Notes: generated by a model not told the origin, from the sequence alone. 64,000 nt of DNA from Manduca sexta (GCF_014839805.1 NC_051134.1:9331170-9395169), one strand, 5' to 3'. Positions 12,618 to 26,975 are shown, counted from the first letter of the stretch. Numbers and translations: made by a program.

Positions 12618-12830
12618 ATACGGTCGCGGCTAAGTAATCCTGATGATAAGTGGACTGACGAGAGATGATTACCCCTCGACAGTCGACACAATTATGCCGG
12701 CTTGTTTGAACCGGATATGGACAGGTTGATCCCGGAACGCGACACACTAACGTGAGCCACTATGGCGGATTTTAAGACTTTGTGTACGATAGTCGCTATC
12801 CGGGCGGATACAAAATATATCCTACTATGT
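12618..12830 (-). repeat. Family B repeat, near full length
   Basis: On the minus strand it runs from ATATATTTTGTATCCGCCCG near 12825 through the GGCCGGCATAATTGTGTCGA-type block to GTCCACTTATCATCAGG near 12640. Same order as the copies at 45945 and 53570. Confidence 0.75.
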
Positions 12831-14654
12831 ATTTAAAATTGTAATTAATTTAGCTATAATTTACAACAGGAGCATAATATATCGTTTGATTTGTTAGCCC
12901 ACCGATAGCAGACTAATGTAAATGTTTGAATTTTAAAAAAATATTAAAAAACATTAAATGCGTTTACTGCACTCTACACTTAACATAGGATGACGAACAC
13001 AGTTTAATTCCTTTTACAGTCAGTCACAAAAGTAGCTGAACACATTAAAAACTTCAAAATGCTTCTAAACATTAAAGTTAACCGTATAAAGTTTATTTGA
13101 GATATAGAAAAATTGGTAATACGGACACAAACGATTCAAGTCAATTTGAAATTTGCTTTTGTTCAGTTATTTTTGCGGCTGACTGTAGGCTTTATAATTT
13201 AATATTCTGGATTATTTATGTGCACTCAAGACACAACAGAACGATAGAATAAGAACAGAAGGAGAAAGAAAATAGAACAGAACACGAAAGCTTCCTCGCC
13301 TCGATATTCAATAATAAAAAAGTTCTAATTCCCAATAACTCTGCTTCTCTTTCAAACCAAAACTCAGTGCATCATACTTAAAAAAATATATACTATTAGT
13401 AACCTACCCAGGCGAATTAAATAATATTTGTCATAAGTTCGAGGTCACGATTGGCATAAATGTACCGTATCAAACAGTGACCGCTCAACCGCGGTGTAGC
13501 ACGCGATTGCGGGTAAGGTTCGGCGCACACTTAGCGGGGAATTATACGCACATACTACAAATAATAAAAAAATGTAGTAAATAAACTTTTCGGTAATACT
13601 ACGATGTGCATTTCTTAACTTATATAAAAAACGATTATCCAAAATATTCATTGAGAGAAAGACAAAGTAATTATTATAAATATTTGTCATAACCCGATCG
13701 TTATTTAGGCGATTCTGCTGACATTTTGCTGGTGGTAGGACGTACCTACTGTCTATCGTTATATCGGTACCCCAACCCACCATCAGGTGCAGTAAGATCA
13801 CTTTGTCGTACTCATATTAAAAAAATACATAGTTGAATATATCCTGATGTATTAGAGACTGACGTTATGGTATATTTGTTTCCTAACGCATTTACATTTA
13901 TAATTTTTTCGGTATTACACGTTTTAAAGGCAAAAGACACTATTTATCATGTATTTAATTTCTTGCAAGCCATTTAAACCATTTATTTTTCCACACACAC
14001 ACAAGAACAACAAATATAAAAGTGTAAACAAATACAAATAGAAAAAAACACACCCATAGTTAATTATATTAGGTATACGACGGATTTGTTGTATTTGTGT
14101 GATGGAATAGTTACCCGCTCAGTAAACGCTGTTAAACAACACTAATTTTATTATTAATAAAAAAAACGGAGCCTTTATTTTCAAGTCATGTCTATGGTAA
14201 ACCTTAACATCATTAGTGACTTAATAACCTAAGAATATTAATTAATGATTCTTAATATCTACCAAAACTAAACGGGACATCTGGCAACATCATATTCAAA
14301 ATTTCCAAATAATTTCAACCTAACAACATAAAAATTTCAAAGCGAATAAACACACAATTATATTTAACGCGAGTGTAAACACATTTGTTAAGATTTATTA
14401 GTCGTAATTCGCAAGTATTACTCAATTTCTTACGGATGGTGACCACCGTTATTTTTTTGTAATAATAAAATGTTGCATAAATATACATATTACACACTCT
14501 ACTTATTTTTTTATTTTTTAGATTTACAAATTCCTTAACTCATCGCTTCCATGCTTTCTCGTTTTTCTTATGGTAATATGACCTTGTGGTCAACGGCCTA
14601 TAATAATTTTTGTTTGGATACTATCGAGTAGGGGATGTTTTCTAAACGTTTTTT

Positions 14655-14830
14655 TTGATGGTAGAATATATTTTATATCCATCCGGATAGCAACCACCGT
14701 ACACAAGGTGTTAAAACCCGCCACAGTGGCCCACATAAATGTCACGTTCCGGATCAGCAGGCCGGCATAATTGTGTCTGCCGACGATGAATTATCTCTCG
14801 TCAGTGCAGACCCCAGTCCACTAAATAATA
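14655..14830 (+). repeat. Family B repeat
   Basis: Begins GGTAGAATATATTTTATATC, continues ACCGTACACAAGGTGTTAAA, then CAGGCCGGCATAATTGTGTC and ATTATCTCTCGTCAGT. The 3' end is shortened. Confidence 0.75.
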
Positions 14831-15189
14831 TAAATATATTTCCTCATTTCATAATTAATGTATTAAAAAGAATCCAATAATATATGAAATTCGTCCAAAT
14901 AAAACTGTAATTCATGTTTGCAATATTTAAACCAGGAAAGGAAATTATAAGGCCGCGTTCACACCATGCAAAGCGACAGCTACGTAATTTCATTCATATC
15001 GCTATAAAAAAAATACGTCTTTACTCGCTAAATTCCAATTGATTAACTGAGCTGTCAATTTTCATTGCAATTAGTTTCTGATACAATATAGACTAATAAC
15101 TTTCCTAAATTAGTAATTACAAATCTCTTTTATTTTATATAATCTTATTAATGTCATAAATGTTTACGTTGTAAAATGCTTTTATTTTT

Positions 15190-15345
15190 ATTAGAAAAAC
15201 GACCGAATGGATTTGAATGAAATTTAGTATACGGATAGATCATGTCCTGGATAACACATAGGAAATATTTTATCCTAGTTATGGGTTCTCGTAGGAAATA
15301 AAATAACTTTCAATCATATTGTTACATAGATGGCGCTGGCAGCTA
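15190..15345 (+). repeat. RTE-like 3' UTR remnant
   Basis: Contains AATGAAATTTAGTATACGGA and ATCATGTCCTGGATAACACA, phrases typical of widespread insect non-LTR 3' tails, then the common ATAGATGGCGCTGG motif. Assignment is by motif only. Confidence 0.4.
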
Positions 15346-15714
15346 ATTAATTGCGAAAGAATACAGTAATATTTGTAACCGGGATAGGCCTTTTACATGG
15401 GATATACAAGGTATTTAAAGCGGGTAATGCCACGTCAAACACCTAGTCTTCATAAACGCTACATGCCCTAGTGCGACCCCGACCTTAATTATACACGATA
15501 TTCTCAGAAAATACAAAACTAAAAATGGAGTGGTTATGTAAATGATACGTTTAAATCAGTAATGCGATGTTTTATGTAATAACGAAATGAATTTCACAAC
15601 CACGGCAATGAGAATGTAAGTTATGGCCGGTTGAACTCCAGTTTAAGGAGACGCCTAAATACCAAAGCCGCCTAATATTAAAGTGGCATCATACTTCGGC
15701 TTTGGGGCTTTGAT

Positions 15715-15875
15715 TTGCCTTTAGGCTGGGATATACTTAGAAGGAGCCGAATTTCGGCCACGGCGGCCAATAGCAATGGTGAGTTAGCCAGGTACGCAGG
15801 AGATATTATATTGAATAAGTGCATGCGCAATACACGGGTCTACCCTCTGTTCTTTTCGTTCTGTACCCTTCTCTT
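15715..15875 (+). repeat. Family E repeat (CCGAATTTCGGCCACGGCGG)
   Basis: The block CCGAATTTCGGCCACGGCGG, then TAGCCAGGTACGCAGGAGATA and CAATACACGGGTCTACCCTC. An inverted, shorter copy lies at 47275-47360. The 69-codon frame over it is repeat-derived. Confidence 0.6.
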
Positions 15876-16919
15876 CTGCAAAAACGTTATTATCAAACAC
15901 ATGTTTTTTGGAAACAGTGATTAAACGAATGATTTTTATACAATTTATATTTTATTTATTTATTTGCACAGAAGCATTTTTAAGTGTACAATAATTTCTG
16001 TTGTTACATTTTTATGTGCTCATAACGAAGTGACCATTTTTGAACATTGCAAGAGGCGCTATTTTAATCATTGAAATAACAAAGGACATACTAACTTAAA
16101 AGCTATATTGGAACAGGGATTTAATCTACCAGTCTGAAGTGACCAGACTGGACTTGCACCTTAAGGTTCGAACCCAAAACCTCATGTTTTACTCTTAAAA
16201 CCACTTATTGATGAAACAGCAAAGAAAGCTGAATAACACATACGCGCCACGTTAACTGTTAAACGACAAAATTAACAGCCGACTAGTTACTTGCCACAAC
16301 ACAGTTTTACGACGATATTAACTACACGGTTGCGAAGTATAGTTTCGAAAAATAATTCATTTACGTAACTGTTTACGTTACAATACTTACTTTTATCCTA
16401 CTGGAGTTAGCGTTTTCATACTAAGTGTTCCAAGCAAGTAAATGATCGTAATAGTTGATTATGCAACTTCGTCATCCCAGAGCAACCTCAAGTTATTAAA
16501 ATGGCTTTCTTTAGATAGGTATTTCGACACGAGTCAAAACAAATGAGTTGATTTTGAACAATGATCGGATACTTTACAACTATAAGAGAAAACAAAAAAA
16601 CGGGGGCTTAAAAATACTTATTAAATAGTGGTCTCAACTTAACAAAATGATAGAAACCAACAACAAAGGGGATAAGCTATAAAATCGTGACAAACAAACT
16701 TTACGAAGCGGAGACAAAATAGTAACCTTTCATCTCAAAGATACTACTTAATAAACTATAGTCATAGATCAGAGCTTGATACTTTTATATAATGTTTTAG
16801 AGATGTTTTAAATATATGGTTGTTGATTAAAGTAAATTCGAGTACTTAATCAAATTGATAATAATGCCCAATGATTATACGTACAATTTCCTTCTAGAAC
16901 TAAATAGCGCTTTTTTAAT

Positions 16920-17152
16920 ACAGACAGCACCGTGACCCCTCTACTCCTGATGATAAGTGCAGTGGTTTCCAAAAATATGTAGACTAACGAGAGATGACCC
17001 CGCGGCAGTCGATATAACTATGTCAGCCAGTTGGGATATACACAGGCTGATCCCAGATCGCGAAACACTTACATGAGCCACTATTGCGAGTTTTGACCAC
17101 CGTACGTTGGTCACTATCCAAGGGGATGTAAAATATATCCCACCACCAACAC
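16920..17152 (-). repeat. Family B repeat, near full length
   Basis: The minus strand shows GGTGGGATATATTTTACATC near 17150, the GTGTTTCGCGATCTGGGATC block and the CGTTAGTCTACAT / CACTTATCATCAGGAG end. The open frame on the minus strand here is repeat-derived. Confidence 0.7.
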
Positions 17153-17947
17153 AATTCATTTAGTGACGTAATGTCAAATTGACCCTGTATAAATCTCTTT
17201 TATGAAAACGTCATCCAGCCGCATGATGCGTACATCTAGTTTGTTACTTAACATGTACAATTTGCAACGTATCTTAATAAGATTTTGCATTTAGCTTGCA
17301 CCAGGAGTATGTTGCATACATTGCTCAACGAACTTTCTTCATAGGACATTAATATTAGACTTGGATAATTTATCATGGTACAACTAATCGATCGCACTAT
17401 TGGAGGTATCGTAAAGGATTTTAAGAGCAACTATTTCATAGTTCTAAAAGCTAAAAGTAGTTAGAGGAGGCAGTTTGTTCTATCAAAGAGATCACATAGA
17501 ATGTCTAGAATTCAGACGAATCGTTACAGCAATATGTTATGTATTTAGTGAGATCTAATTCTATCCGTATACAAAATTATCAAATACTCTGCTTTACCCT
17601 TTGGGGAAAGATGTGGACTATGCATGAGATTTTTGCGTTTTCTAAGGCAAAAGTCAACACCCATTAATAAATCCCTAATTTAAAATGTCCATAGTTATAT
17701 AAGTAATTTTAATAGTTGTTTAGAAATAATAATTATTCTTATTCTTTGTTTTGACGTATCATAAGTGCAACTTTGTTCGCCCACGTGATAAATAAAGTAT
17801 TTTATTTTATTTTAATAGCATTAAGACGTTTTAAACCCTATGAAGCAAACATTCTTTCAACTTCTAATTATACACTACAAATCAGTATATTGCTCCTGAA
17901 TTTGAAAAAGTAACGGAACACTACTTTTACCACCAGCATAATAATAG

Positions 17948-18070
17948 GTTGAGGGTGTGTGAAGACTACCAATCCGCACCAGGCTAGCGTGGTGAACCAA
18001 GGCCTAATCCTTCGTAGTAGAGGAGGCTCGTGCCCAGCAGTGGGACGTTATATAGTACGGTGTTAGTGTT
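17948..18070 (+). repeat. SINE family A, 3' fragment
   Basis: Only the 3' third is present: GAGGGTGTGTGAAGACTACC, GTGGTGAACCAAGGCCTAAT, TGCCCAGCAGTGGGACGTTA, ending in ATTATAATAAAA. It is a 5'-truncated insertion. Confidence 0.75.
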
Positions 18071-21000
18071 ATATATTATAATAAAATGTTAACGAAACCT
18101 AATCAACGCATCCACAGTCGCTCATTATGACATTCTTTTTCAACAAAAATATTCAAGTTTGGAGTTTTTAAATAATCCAGTTAAACATCCTTTCAAATTA
18201 CATTTTTGGATATAAAACGCAATAGTTTCGTTGAATCCCACCAGTTTACCTTCGAACCATTATGTTCTATTGGTCATACCTATTTTGGACGATTATGACT
18301 ATGCAAAATTAATCATTCAGAACGAATGACGAAAGAATTTCGAAATTCAAAAAGCATCTGTTTGTTGCAGTGCAAATGTTTGTACTGACGGTGGGCACCT
18401 AGACGATTATAAGTGAATATAAATAGTCACTATTTGAGGATTAGGAGATGTTTGAGATCTTTAAGAAAGAAATGAGAATTTAACATTATGTATGTTGAAG
18501 ACCGTGTAGAATGCTACTGCTAGTCTAGCAGCCGTGCAAGCACAGCCAAACCGACCCATTCATAATTCTCGCAAAACTTTGTACAGTAGTGTTACTCACG
18601 AATTCGAATTACGTCGATCCAAGAGAAATTCATATGCAAAGGTCAAGGAACCGACGGTGTGCGATGCGCGTGCGCAGAACAGTTACTTAATATATTTCAG
18701 CTGTTTGTTCTCGGGCGTAATTTTCGCCAATCATTCACGGCAATACGCATATCATCATGGCTAGGCCGAATTCTGTCTGTTACAAAACAACTTAGCCGTC
18801 TAACGATACGTCGTCCGCAAGTGGACACCACAGCAAAAAGCGTTCAGATAACTCAATTCTATATTCATATCTGGTTATATGAAAATTTCAAATGGATTGT
18901 CTCGCATTTTTGAAAAACATTGTCAAGCTCCATTGAAGTTTATAAAAACATGGCTCTGGCGGTGTTTTGTGCTTGCCATAAAAAAAACAATTGGCAATAA
19001 TGAAGTTAGCCCGACATTCAGTTTAAATAATTTATGCATCGGTGGAATAGTTCGACTAAGCTAAATAATATATTTTCCCAAAAACATCTCATGCACAAGT
19101 ACAATATACAAACAGAAAATTCCGACCATTTTACCCCAAATTAACCAAACGATATGGGAGTTATGAAAATCTAATTTATAAAATTACGTTTATTCTAATC
19201 ATTCTGTTCTCGTCGGCAACTGCGGCACGGATAACACCCGATGTGCCAATGCACTTTCGAGTCCGTCACACATCTGCACCGGCGTGTGACTCCTGCCATT
19301 ATACTCATAAGGAATTCCTTAACCACTGACCTAAAGATCATGTGTGTCAACAGACCATGTTTACATTGCTGACTTTAAATTGTAAAATTCTTGCCCCGTT
19401 ATTTATAGACGTTATTTATCTAAACACGGAGCATTGCTGTGATAACAAGTTTGCTTCTCAGTGCTAACGGCATGGCAGCCTTCGCAGTGCGTAGACATAG
19501 GGCCGTTGTGATTGACTCATATTGAGATACGACTTTAATCTAGTTGGCTATTAGATAAATAGACCTGAACAAACAGCAAGCTGTCAGATAAATAAGGCTG
19601 AGAAACAGACTTATTATAGCAATACTCCGTCCTGAGATAAATAACTTCTATGAATAAGGGGGTTAGTCTATTTGGATTGGGTTTTGGAATAGTTATAGGA
19701 TACTCCTTTTTTATTCTTTTTTAGGTGGCATTTAGGGGCTTTTTATCATTTCTGATAGCACACAGAAACAATAAGAAGCAAATTATAATTCAAAGTGATG
19801 TATATATGACCACCAGAACAATGATGTAGGATATACAAATAAAATAATCGTATATCATAATGCCATCATACAACCTCACTGGCCTTTCAATAGTTTCATT
19901 GTTAAGTCTAGGTCAAGTATTTTGCACAAACGTTTTAATTGTTCGGATTATGTTAAGTAATTGACGAAATTCACACATAACGCTCACATAATATAGCCAT
20001 AAATATAATCTGTTTCCTTTGTTTAAAATGTCTCGCACCATTGTAATCAATGTCATACCCACCAGACACACACAAACACACACAATAAACACTAAAAGGG
20101 GTTGGCAAAGACATCCTAGAGCACTTGCTCTTCGCTGCGTGTATTTCATCCCATGATATGGGCGAGTCTATTCAGTAATTAGGTTATTTATCAAAATAAA
20201 CATTGCTACTCAATATGTTTATTAATTTTTGTACATTTCTTACTATCTGAAGTTAACCTTAAAATTCTTTGTGTGCTATTCAAAATTCCATCTAACTAGT
20301 TAAGTAAGACATATTAGTCTAATAAAAAATATTATTTCCAAATAACCTATTATATTTACGAAAATAGATTGCAGCTGTTTATCCCAAAATGATTTAGGCG
20401 GAATTTAAATTAACAGCACAACATCATATTAACACCGTGAACAACCCATGGGGACAAAACCTTCACACGCAATTAAATTTAAAACGATATTGTTTTCAAA
20501 ACAATAGTCATGACCTTAGTAAGTTTCATGTAATTAAAAGTAGGAAGCAGTTATTATAATTTATGAGGATAACTCAATAATAACCAGAAAAAATAATTCA
20601 CGAAGCGCTGTATACGACCGTTTTCAATAAACGATTTCAATCTCAATCTTCAATCTGATTCCGAGGATGAAGCAATCAAAATTATTCATAATGACACATT
20701 AATCTTTTTCGCCTCGAAGACTTTTTTTTATTTTCACATATTTGGTAAAGTTACAATGGTATTTCTGTCTTATTGAGTCACCCTATATACCCAAATATTT
20801 AAAGTAGAAAAACCCACTCAACTATAGAAACTACACGCTCAAGTACGCCAATACACCAATAAGGAAATATTAACATTCCCTTACAATTTAGACCATAAAC
20901 TTCCAATCCGATGTAATCGGTAAGCCCTTCTTGCACATTCGCAAAGGCATAAAGACATTGTACAGAAGGTCTTTGATCGGAATGATTGTACGGTGTAATT

Positions 21001-22461
21001 GATGATTCGTATCTAAATGAAATAATACTTTAATGATACCTTAGGCGTTTGATTGAGCAAACGAAGTCTTGACTTACTTCCATTTTATTAAGAAATCTGG
21101 GTATGTAAATGGCGTTGGATTAGTATTACTTCGATGTTAAAGTTTGATGAAACTGAACTGTAAGATGAAGGTCATAGATTTGAAACTAGCTTTCAGAGAA
21201 ACTGTTTAAAAAACTTCGTGACGAAGTCTGTAGAATTCGAGAATTCCTCGTACGAAAATATTTTAATCCTACCAACTCTTTGGCTAGCTCTCTATCCGTA
21301 GTAGAGAACCTTACTTATGATTATAGGCCTTGACTGATGTTACCGATCATACTATATGTTCGGTCATAGTAAATCCCGAACACGCGAAGCCATTTTGGTG
21401 CCATCGTTGCAAATATCCCTTATTGATGCGCACATACTAATTTAAAACAGTGCAGAAATGCAGTAATGTAAAACAGACATTTTGGTCCTTCGAGCCGGAT
21501 ATGAACCAGTGATCTATATCAGCTATCATAAACAAACACGATTATTCTAAACCAAAACTCATGCAACACAACATTAACAAGGTCATATAATTTTGCAAAC
21601 TAATTTAGTTGATATTATGTTACAGTTATAATTGTTATATCATGCTACATTTCATTACGGTCATTTTATATGACGCGAAAAGTCATGCATGTTGCTAAAT
21701 TATGTAATCGCTTGGGAAATGGCGCGAGGATATTGAATTACTTTTTTTGATGTCAGTGGTTGAGAGGTTCTGAATTTTGTCCACTATCTGCTGACTGTTT
21801 AAGATTGCAAAATTAGTGATGTCTTGTGTCTGAACATAGGATATTATAAATATTGAACAATTGATCAGAGAGATTAATATTTCCATTTGTCATTTAATTT
21901 TTTTCCTAGTACCTACGTACGTTTTTTATTGAAAAATAACCGTGTCTTATTCGGGAATAACATTAATTTCCTAACTGGGCTATCTAGTACAACATAGGAC
22001 AAAAATAAACAAAATAATTTCTCTAAAAAAATAACGTGCTACAAAACAAAAAAGAATACAAAACGTGCAAAAAAGCTTACAAATGTTTATTTAAAGTCTA
22101 TAATAGTGGCTCGACAGTCAACTTTGTATAAATAATTACTATGAATCAGAGAGTTAATGACGCGTGTAAACATTAAGTTGCCACTGCAGAAATAACGCAA
22201 TAAAACAACAGAATCAAATCAAAATAAAACAAACTTTTCATTCATTCAGTAGCCGTTTTCAGAAAACAATCTCAATCTTCGATCCGATCCCAAATAAACC
22301 TATCAAAATAACTCATTTGTGCATGTCAAAAAAATCATTGTTCTGATTGGTCCATTTTTGAGATAGATTGTTAAACGGATTGGAATCGTTTATTGTAAAT
22401 GGTGGTAATCACGAGTGAGTAAATACGACTGCCCCCAAAAAGAAGTTATATCAACTTCAAG

Positions 22462-22685
22462 TTATCTCTTTGTGAATTATCGCTTGCTTTAACGGTGAAG
22501 GAAAACATCGTGAGGAAACCTGCATACATGAGAAATTCTTCCTAAAGCAATTTTCGAGGGTGTGTAAAGTCTACCAATCCGCACTGGGCCAGCGTGGTGG
22601 ACTAAGGCCTAATCCCTCTAAGTAGTACAGGAGGCCCGTGCCCAACAGTCGGACAGTATATAATACAGGGCTGATATTATTATTA
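22462..22685 (+). repeat. SINE family A, 5'-truncated
   Basis: Starts at TTTGTGAATTATCGCTTGCT and runs to GGACAGTATATAATACAGGG with an (ATT)n tail. The tRNA-like head is missing. Confidence 0.8.
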
Positions 22686-22884
22686 TTCTTATTATATAAA
22701 CTTGATCTTTAAATAAAGCTCTACACGGGACTGAACTGCATTCGTGTTCTTAAGATATTAAATATTGATCCTTATTATACCATTATTACACGGGTTATAA
22801 TTTTCTTCAAGCCAAAACATGAATACAGACACCGCTGCTTAAAGAAAGAAATTAATAAAGCGGTATTTTTTTGATTTATACTAA

Positions 22885-23145
22885 GACTGCGTCGGTGGCG
22901 TAGTTGTACTGCATGCGCGGTACGGCAGCGCTCTGAGGTCCTGGGTTCGAATACCGTGTCGGGCAAAGAGATATTTGTGTTTTTCTACTCAGTATACGCC
23001 CGGAGTCTGGAATTTATGTCCGTTATGGCGATAGGCTCGCCCTCTATCACATCATGGGACGAAGCACTCTTGGCGAAAAGTGGTGCCCTGGTTGCGCTTC
23101 TGCGTACACCTTCGGGGATAAATGCGTAATGTGTGTTTACATTAA
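22885..23145 (+). repeat. SINE family D, full length, tRNA-derived
   Basis: This is the reference copy for family D. The box-A-like GGTGGCGTAGTTGTACTGC and box-B-like GGGTTCGAATACC are about 50 bases apart, as in a pol III promoter. The body carries CCCGGAGTCTGGAATTTATG, GGCGATAGGCTCGCC, TATCACATCATGGGACG, GGTTGCGCTTCTGCGTACAC and CGGGGATAAATGCGTAATGT. Further copies lie at 33145, 37085, 38858, 44570 and 59788. Confidence 0.8.
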
Positions 23146-26100
23146 TATTCGGTTAAAGTTTTACAAGTAGAGAAAAGATACAAAAAAATAAAATCCAAAA
23201 ATACCTACGTTAAACAAATATTTCGCAAGGGAACAGTAAAAATACATTTAACTGATGCCCAATTAAAGCTATAGAATTGATACCAAATACCTGTTCTCGT
23301 TTGGAACATGACAAAAACTACTTGTATTATGAAAGTTATCCGTTATTACGTTTTTTGAACTCAATGAGCCAATTTACATGCCTTTTTTATTGACACATTG
23401 TCCGGAGTTGAATTATTCACAAAAAAAAGTGAATCTAATCTGTGACAGTCTAATGTCCTTCTATTAAAATAAGCTAAATTAGAAATGAACCTAGTGCTAA
23501 GCGGATAAGTGTCACGCTTCGATGGCTCGTTTTTTAACTAATCCGGTTCCGTGCAAATGCAGTTTTGTCTTTGAATTTTATGTATATTATTGTAAATTTA
23601 TGTTTACTTGATGGGTTATAGAGTTGCTACTAACTACTAATCAATGTTTCTTTGTCACTATGATAAGAAAGTATAGTATGAAAAAAAGAATAACATTTCA
23701 AGTGTAGCTAACAAAAGGCTATTTATTGCCTTTTGTTGCCTTTTGTTTCGTAGCATGCAAAAGATCTATTAATTGATAATCATAATATCGATTAATACAA
23801 TTTCAACAATTAACCCAGACTCTAAAACCATACCCTTGTCACTTTGGTACAAATAACTTTGAGCAGACATTCACCCCTAAAATATACCCATACCGACCCA
23901 AAAGAACCCTCTACCCGAGAAACAAACCCACTTCACTTTTTCCACTCAGAATGAGTCATTGAGCTAATTAGCTCAAGCTCGGACCCCACTGTCGCTTTCG
24001 AGCATTTTACTTTCGTCCGTGACCTTCATTCGGCGGAAACGAGGCAGAGTTGCGCAGGCGCACGATACGCGCTGCTTACGGGTAATTTTATGCATTCTGA
24101 TTCCCGGCTTAAGTACATCGGTCTAAATTCCTGAAGAACGTCTAATTGGTTGTATTTTTAGTAAGAGGTCATTCGCCTGTAAATACCTTATAAATGGTAA
24201 TGACACTGTGCACTTTGAATTACAAAGTATCGTCACTTACAATTTGTAAGCCACTGTTCTCGATATTCTGACACTTCACACGCGTAGTGTCATATGGAAC
24301 AATTTTTTTCACTACGTCTTTTACATCGATTTCAACCCCAAAAGACACGCGCTAATTATAATCCATGTGAGGTTTCCCTTGCTTACACCCAATTTATAGT
24401 CAGTATAATATAATTTTATTGTAAATGCAAAGGCAATAGCCAAAATTATGCTTTAATGACGATTACAACTCTAAGCTTTGTGTATTTAAAGTACTTATTC
24501 AAAATTAGATATAACAAAAGCACGATAGTAAAGGTCAATCAGCGCCATCTGTAACTCGTGCCACGAACTAAAACGAATAAAGAATGAAAAATACAAGAGT
24601 GAATACCTATGTATTTCGGACACAAGCGGTTATGAACACGTAGTTCCGTCATATTCCGCATATGTGGGTGGCAGCAGTGTGCCGTGTAGAAACGAGACCT
24701 ACCTCAATGATGATTTTGAAGTGTCAAGAAACTTACCTGAAACAAATAAAAAAAAATATTACTCATAATTTCTTGATATTTCCGTCACCCTCTTTTATGC
24801 TATGTTCAATAAGCCGATTGTAACAGTAGTCACAGTTTTGACTCCCGGACGTAAGCAATGTTTGTTTCGTTTGCAGATATTTGTTTTGGGTTTAGGTGTT
24901 GTGTGTAGTATTTAATAGTTCGTGATACCCACAATACAAGATATATCATTCGTTCTTTGTGATATTAATTATTTACAGGCCTTCCACTGCATATCTAAAG
25001 CACTAATCACTAAGCAAAAATGTATTAACATCTCAAACCTTAGAAAATTTTATTACTCAACTGAGACGGTATTACAGTCCAGTATACATTGGGAATAATG
25101 AAGAAATAAGTTTCAATTTCAGGTACCTAATAGCATACATCATTCTTAACGAGACAAAGACGAAACCAATGACGTTTTACAAATAGACACGTCATACACT
25201 AACAAAATGACGCATAAAAACGGCGCACTATTTGCTATATTCACGTACCTATACATATAATTACAAATTGGCTCGAAGAAGGAATAAAAAAATGCAGCAC
25301 ACATTCGTTAGAAAAGGATATATATACATCGACAGTTACGTAACAACGTTAGTGCCGCACGCTCATTGGCTGTACAGTCGGGCAATTACCTTACTTTCGT
25401 CTTGCCAGTATTGAGCTCGGACAACGTATCTATGTAATAAAAACATCTTAGGACGAAACCGTATTCTTTATTTCTCAAGGCAACACGTGCCATTGCACAA
25501 TAAATACAAAACCAGCGATCATAACCCCAAATACAAATCAATATTTCAAAATATTTAGCATTAGCGATGTTCTATTGCACGCAAAGTTATGTTGCCCAAT
25601 ACATCATTATAATAACGAAACTTGTCTAATTTTTTATCTCGTTCTACTAGCATCGTTTTTATCGATCAATCATAAAATATTCTAGTATAATAGTTTATGA
25701 TATAATTGCTAAGTATGTAGTCCGTTCCATGTTTCGGCCACGGTAATTGTGTGGGCATTTGCCGCAATTTCATCTGTTACATAATTTGCGATAAGATCCT
25801 TTCATTGACGCAATTTTTAATGTATATTAATGAATGTAAAATTATACCAACTGTACATTGGTTTCTTTATCACCCTACGGAGATTTTTTAAAAATACCGC
25901 TTACACTAATTCGCGGATTGAAGAGGCGCCACCTGTCAAAACATGATCTAAATTATGATATACCAGAACAATGTAGATGGCGCTGATAGTATGAAAAAGG
26001 CAATACATCGAGGTGGAATGCGGACAGTTATGGCAACTTGGAATTTAAGCACCATGATCATATAATTTACAATGAATGAAGTTATTGACTGATAAAAAAA

Positions 26101-26227
26101 TAAATTGACTCAATGAAAAATATAATTTAAATTAAACGGACCAGGGTTTAATTTTTGATAAAAAATATAGCACACTTGTTATGGAGCTAAAAGTTAGTAA
26201 TCGAATAGCCATAACACTAAATTTACT

Positions 26228-26402
26228 GGTAGTAGAATATATGTTATGTCCGCCCGGATAGCGAACACCGTACATAAAATGTTAAAACCCGCCATAGTGG
26301 CCCACGTGTGTTGCGTTCCGAGATCAGCCTGTAATCATCTCTCATCAGTCAAAATTCTATTGGACCCCACATAGCATCAGGTGTAATCGGGTCCCTTGAC
26401 CT
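26228..26402 (+). repeat. Family B repeat with internal deletion
   Basis: Has the 5' block (GTAGAATATATGTTATGTCC, CCGTACATAAAATGTTAAAA), the CATAGTGGCCCACGTGTG block and the 3' block (ATCTCTCATCAGTC, CACATAGCATCAGGTG). The central GCCGGCATAATTG part is deleted. Confidence 0.7.
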
Positions 26403-26844
26403 TGCACGTATAAAAAAATGTATCAAAATACAAAACGCTTAACTACAAAATTAGAACAAAAGTATATTAAATATATAAGAAGGTATCTATTGAAAGAAGA
26501 AACACCTACACAACGAATGCTTGTCCCATAATTCAGTATCTCTTCGATTAGTTAGGTACTATACGTTTTCACTAGTAACCATTACAAATCCTTAGGCAAC
26601 AAGCGAAACAACTTCCTATAATTACCGAGTAATAAATGTAATTGCTGGAGATATTGAATCAAACAAACACGACACAAGTTAGTGTGATAAAGTGCAACAT
26701 AAATCTTATAATTGAATAAGGTATCGTTCATCGGACCTGATAGGAATTGATAGATTGTTTTTTAACTGGATCAGGATTTATGTAACTAGCGGTTTTGCCA
26801 CGAGCTGATAATCTAAGAAAACTGACATTCCTAATGTATAACTA

Positions 26845-26898
26845 ATATTTTTATACAATGCTCGAAGAGAGAACTCTTCGTGCATTGTATAAAAATAT
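26845..26898. repeat. 25-bp inverted repeat, one mismatch, 4-nt loop
   Basis: Arm 26845-26869 pairs with 26874-26898 except for a single T/T mismatch at 26862/26881. The loop is AGAA. A second hairpin follows only 37 bases downstream. Confidence 0.88.
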
Positions 26899-26935
26899 GT
26901 TGGTTTATTTATTATTTACTGTATAGACAGATTTT

Positions 26936-26975
26936 CATCAGAAGGATCTCTTGTTCTGATGAGATCCTTCTGATG
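26936..26975. repeat. 15-bp perfect inverted repeat
   Basis: The arm CATCAGAAGGATCTC (26936-26950) is exactly complementary to 26961-26975. The loop is TTGTTCTGAT. It is a tandem neighbour of the hairpin at 26845-26898. Confidence 0.88.

Noticed and set aside
13445..13801. 118-codon minus frame
   Set aside because: No signal peptide, no domain I recognise, mixed AT-rich composition and no splice or promoter context.
22885..22960. Possible functional tRNA genes at SINE heads (also 2983, 32715, 59795)
   Set aside because: Box A and B are present but no complete cloverleaf with acceptor stem; each is followed by a SINE body.
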